This document shows positions 5,408-5,442 of a stretch of 5,442 bases of DNA, in pieces. Origin of the DNA: Pseudomonadota bacterium (GTDB lineage Bacteria > Pseudomonadota > Alphaproteobacteria > Rhizobiales > Xanthobacteraceae); assembly GCA_023404705.1 (NCBI GenBank), contig JAEYAU010000147.1, positions 1-5,442 of the forward strand. The letters are read 5' to 3'. Within the stretch, counting starts at the first letter, position 1. The number at the start of each line of letters is the position of its first letter. The notes beneath the pieces are model-generated. The model was not told where the DNA came from. It made no database searches and saw nothing but the letters and a program-made list of their open reading frames with translations. The position numbers were made by a program, and so were the translations under genes.

Positions 5408-5442
5408 GCGCACGCGTTGCTCACGATTCAGCTCGCGTGCGC
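5408..5442. repeat. 9-bp inverted repeat at the window edge
   Basis: GCGCACGCG (5408-5416) and CGCGTGCGC (5434-5442) are exact complements around a 17-base loop. The repeat begins 56 bp after the stop of the RtcB-like gene and ends on the last base of the window, so it could extend further. It may be that gene's terminator; no T run is visible on the left side and the right side is cut off. Confidence 0.4.

Noticed and set aside
5389..5442. Possible start of a next plus-strand gene (ATG at 5389 after GAGGG)
   Set aside because: Only 18 codons are visible, they contain the inverted repeat at 5408-5442, and the product MRLIAPCARVAHDSARVR is not recognisable.

Overview
This GC-rich window looks like chromosome of an alphaproteobacterium, most likely Bradyrhizobium or a close relative in the Rhizobiales. 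The evidence is two tandem DUF1236 exported proteins (a family expanded in that order), a DUF3072 protein, strong G/C third-position codon bias, purine-rich ribosome binding sites and weak promoter boxes. No tRNA, rRNA, CRISPR array, transposase, integrase or phage gene is visible.

Layout from left to right. Positions 1-142 hold what is probably the 3' end of an upstream reading frame whose TGA overlaps the next ATG (ATGA). Positions 139-555 (+) encode a 138-residue predicted helical/coiled-coil cytoplasmic protein. A perfect 12-bp hairpin (585-619) then separates it from a convergent two-gene unit on the minus strand, in which DUF1236 gene 1012-1605 is followed 19 bp later by DUF1236 gene 621-992. 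A 470-bp gene-free divergent region (1606-2075) leads to a plus-strand exported protein (2076-2783) that ends in Trp and resembles a small outer-membrane beta-barrel protein. Its stop codon lies inside the first of two identical 12-bp palindromes (2780-2791 and 2812-2823). These also mark the 3' end of the convergent DUF3072 gene (2832-3083, minus). A 203-bp divergent region carries a nested inverted repeat built from the same GTGAC/GTCAC half-site, followed by a small exported two-cysteine protein (3287-3667, +). The last gene (3942-5351, +) is a divergent RtcB-family protein. It keeps the predicted metal ligands and the catalytic histidine but differs at several positions that bind guanine in canonical RtcB. 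A 9-bp inverted repeat ends exactly at the window edge.

Apart from the DUF1236 pair, the genes look like independent single-gene transcription units and do not form an obvious pathway. Most encode small envelope or stress-type proteins of unknown function. The observations most worth checking are the altered nucleotide pocket of the RtcB homologue and the GTGAC/GTCAC palindromes on both sides of the DUF3072 gene. I did not find convincing evidence of a new multi-gene system.
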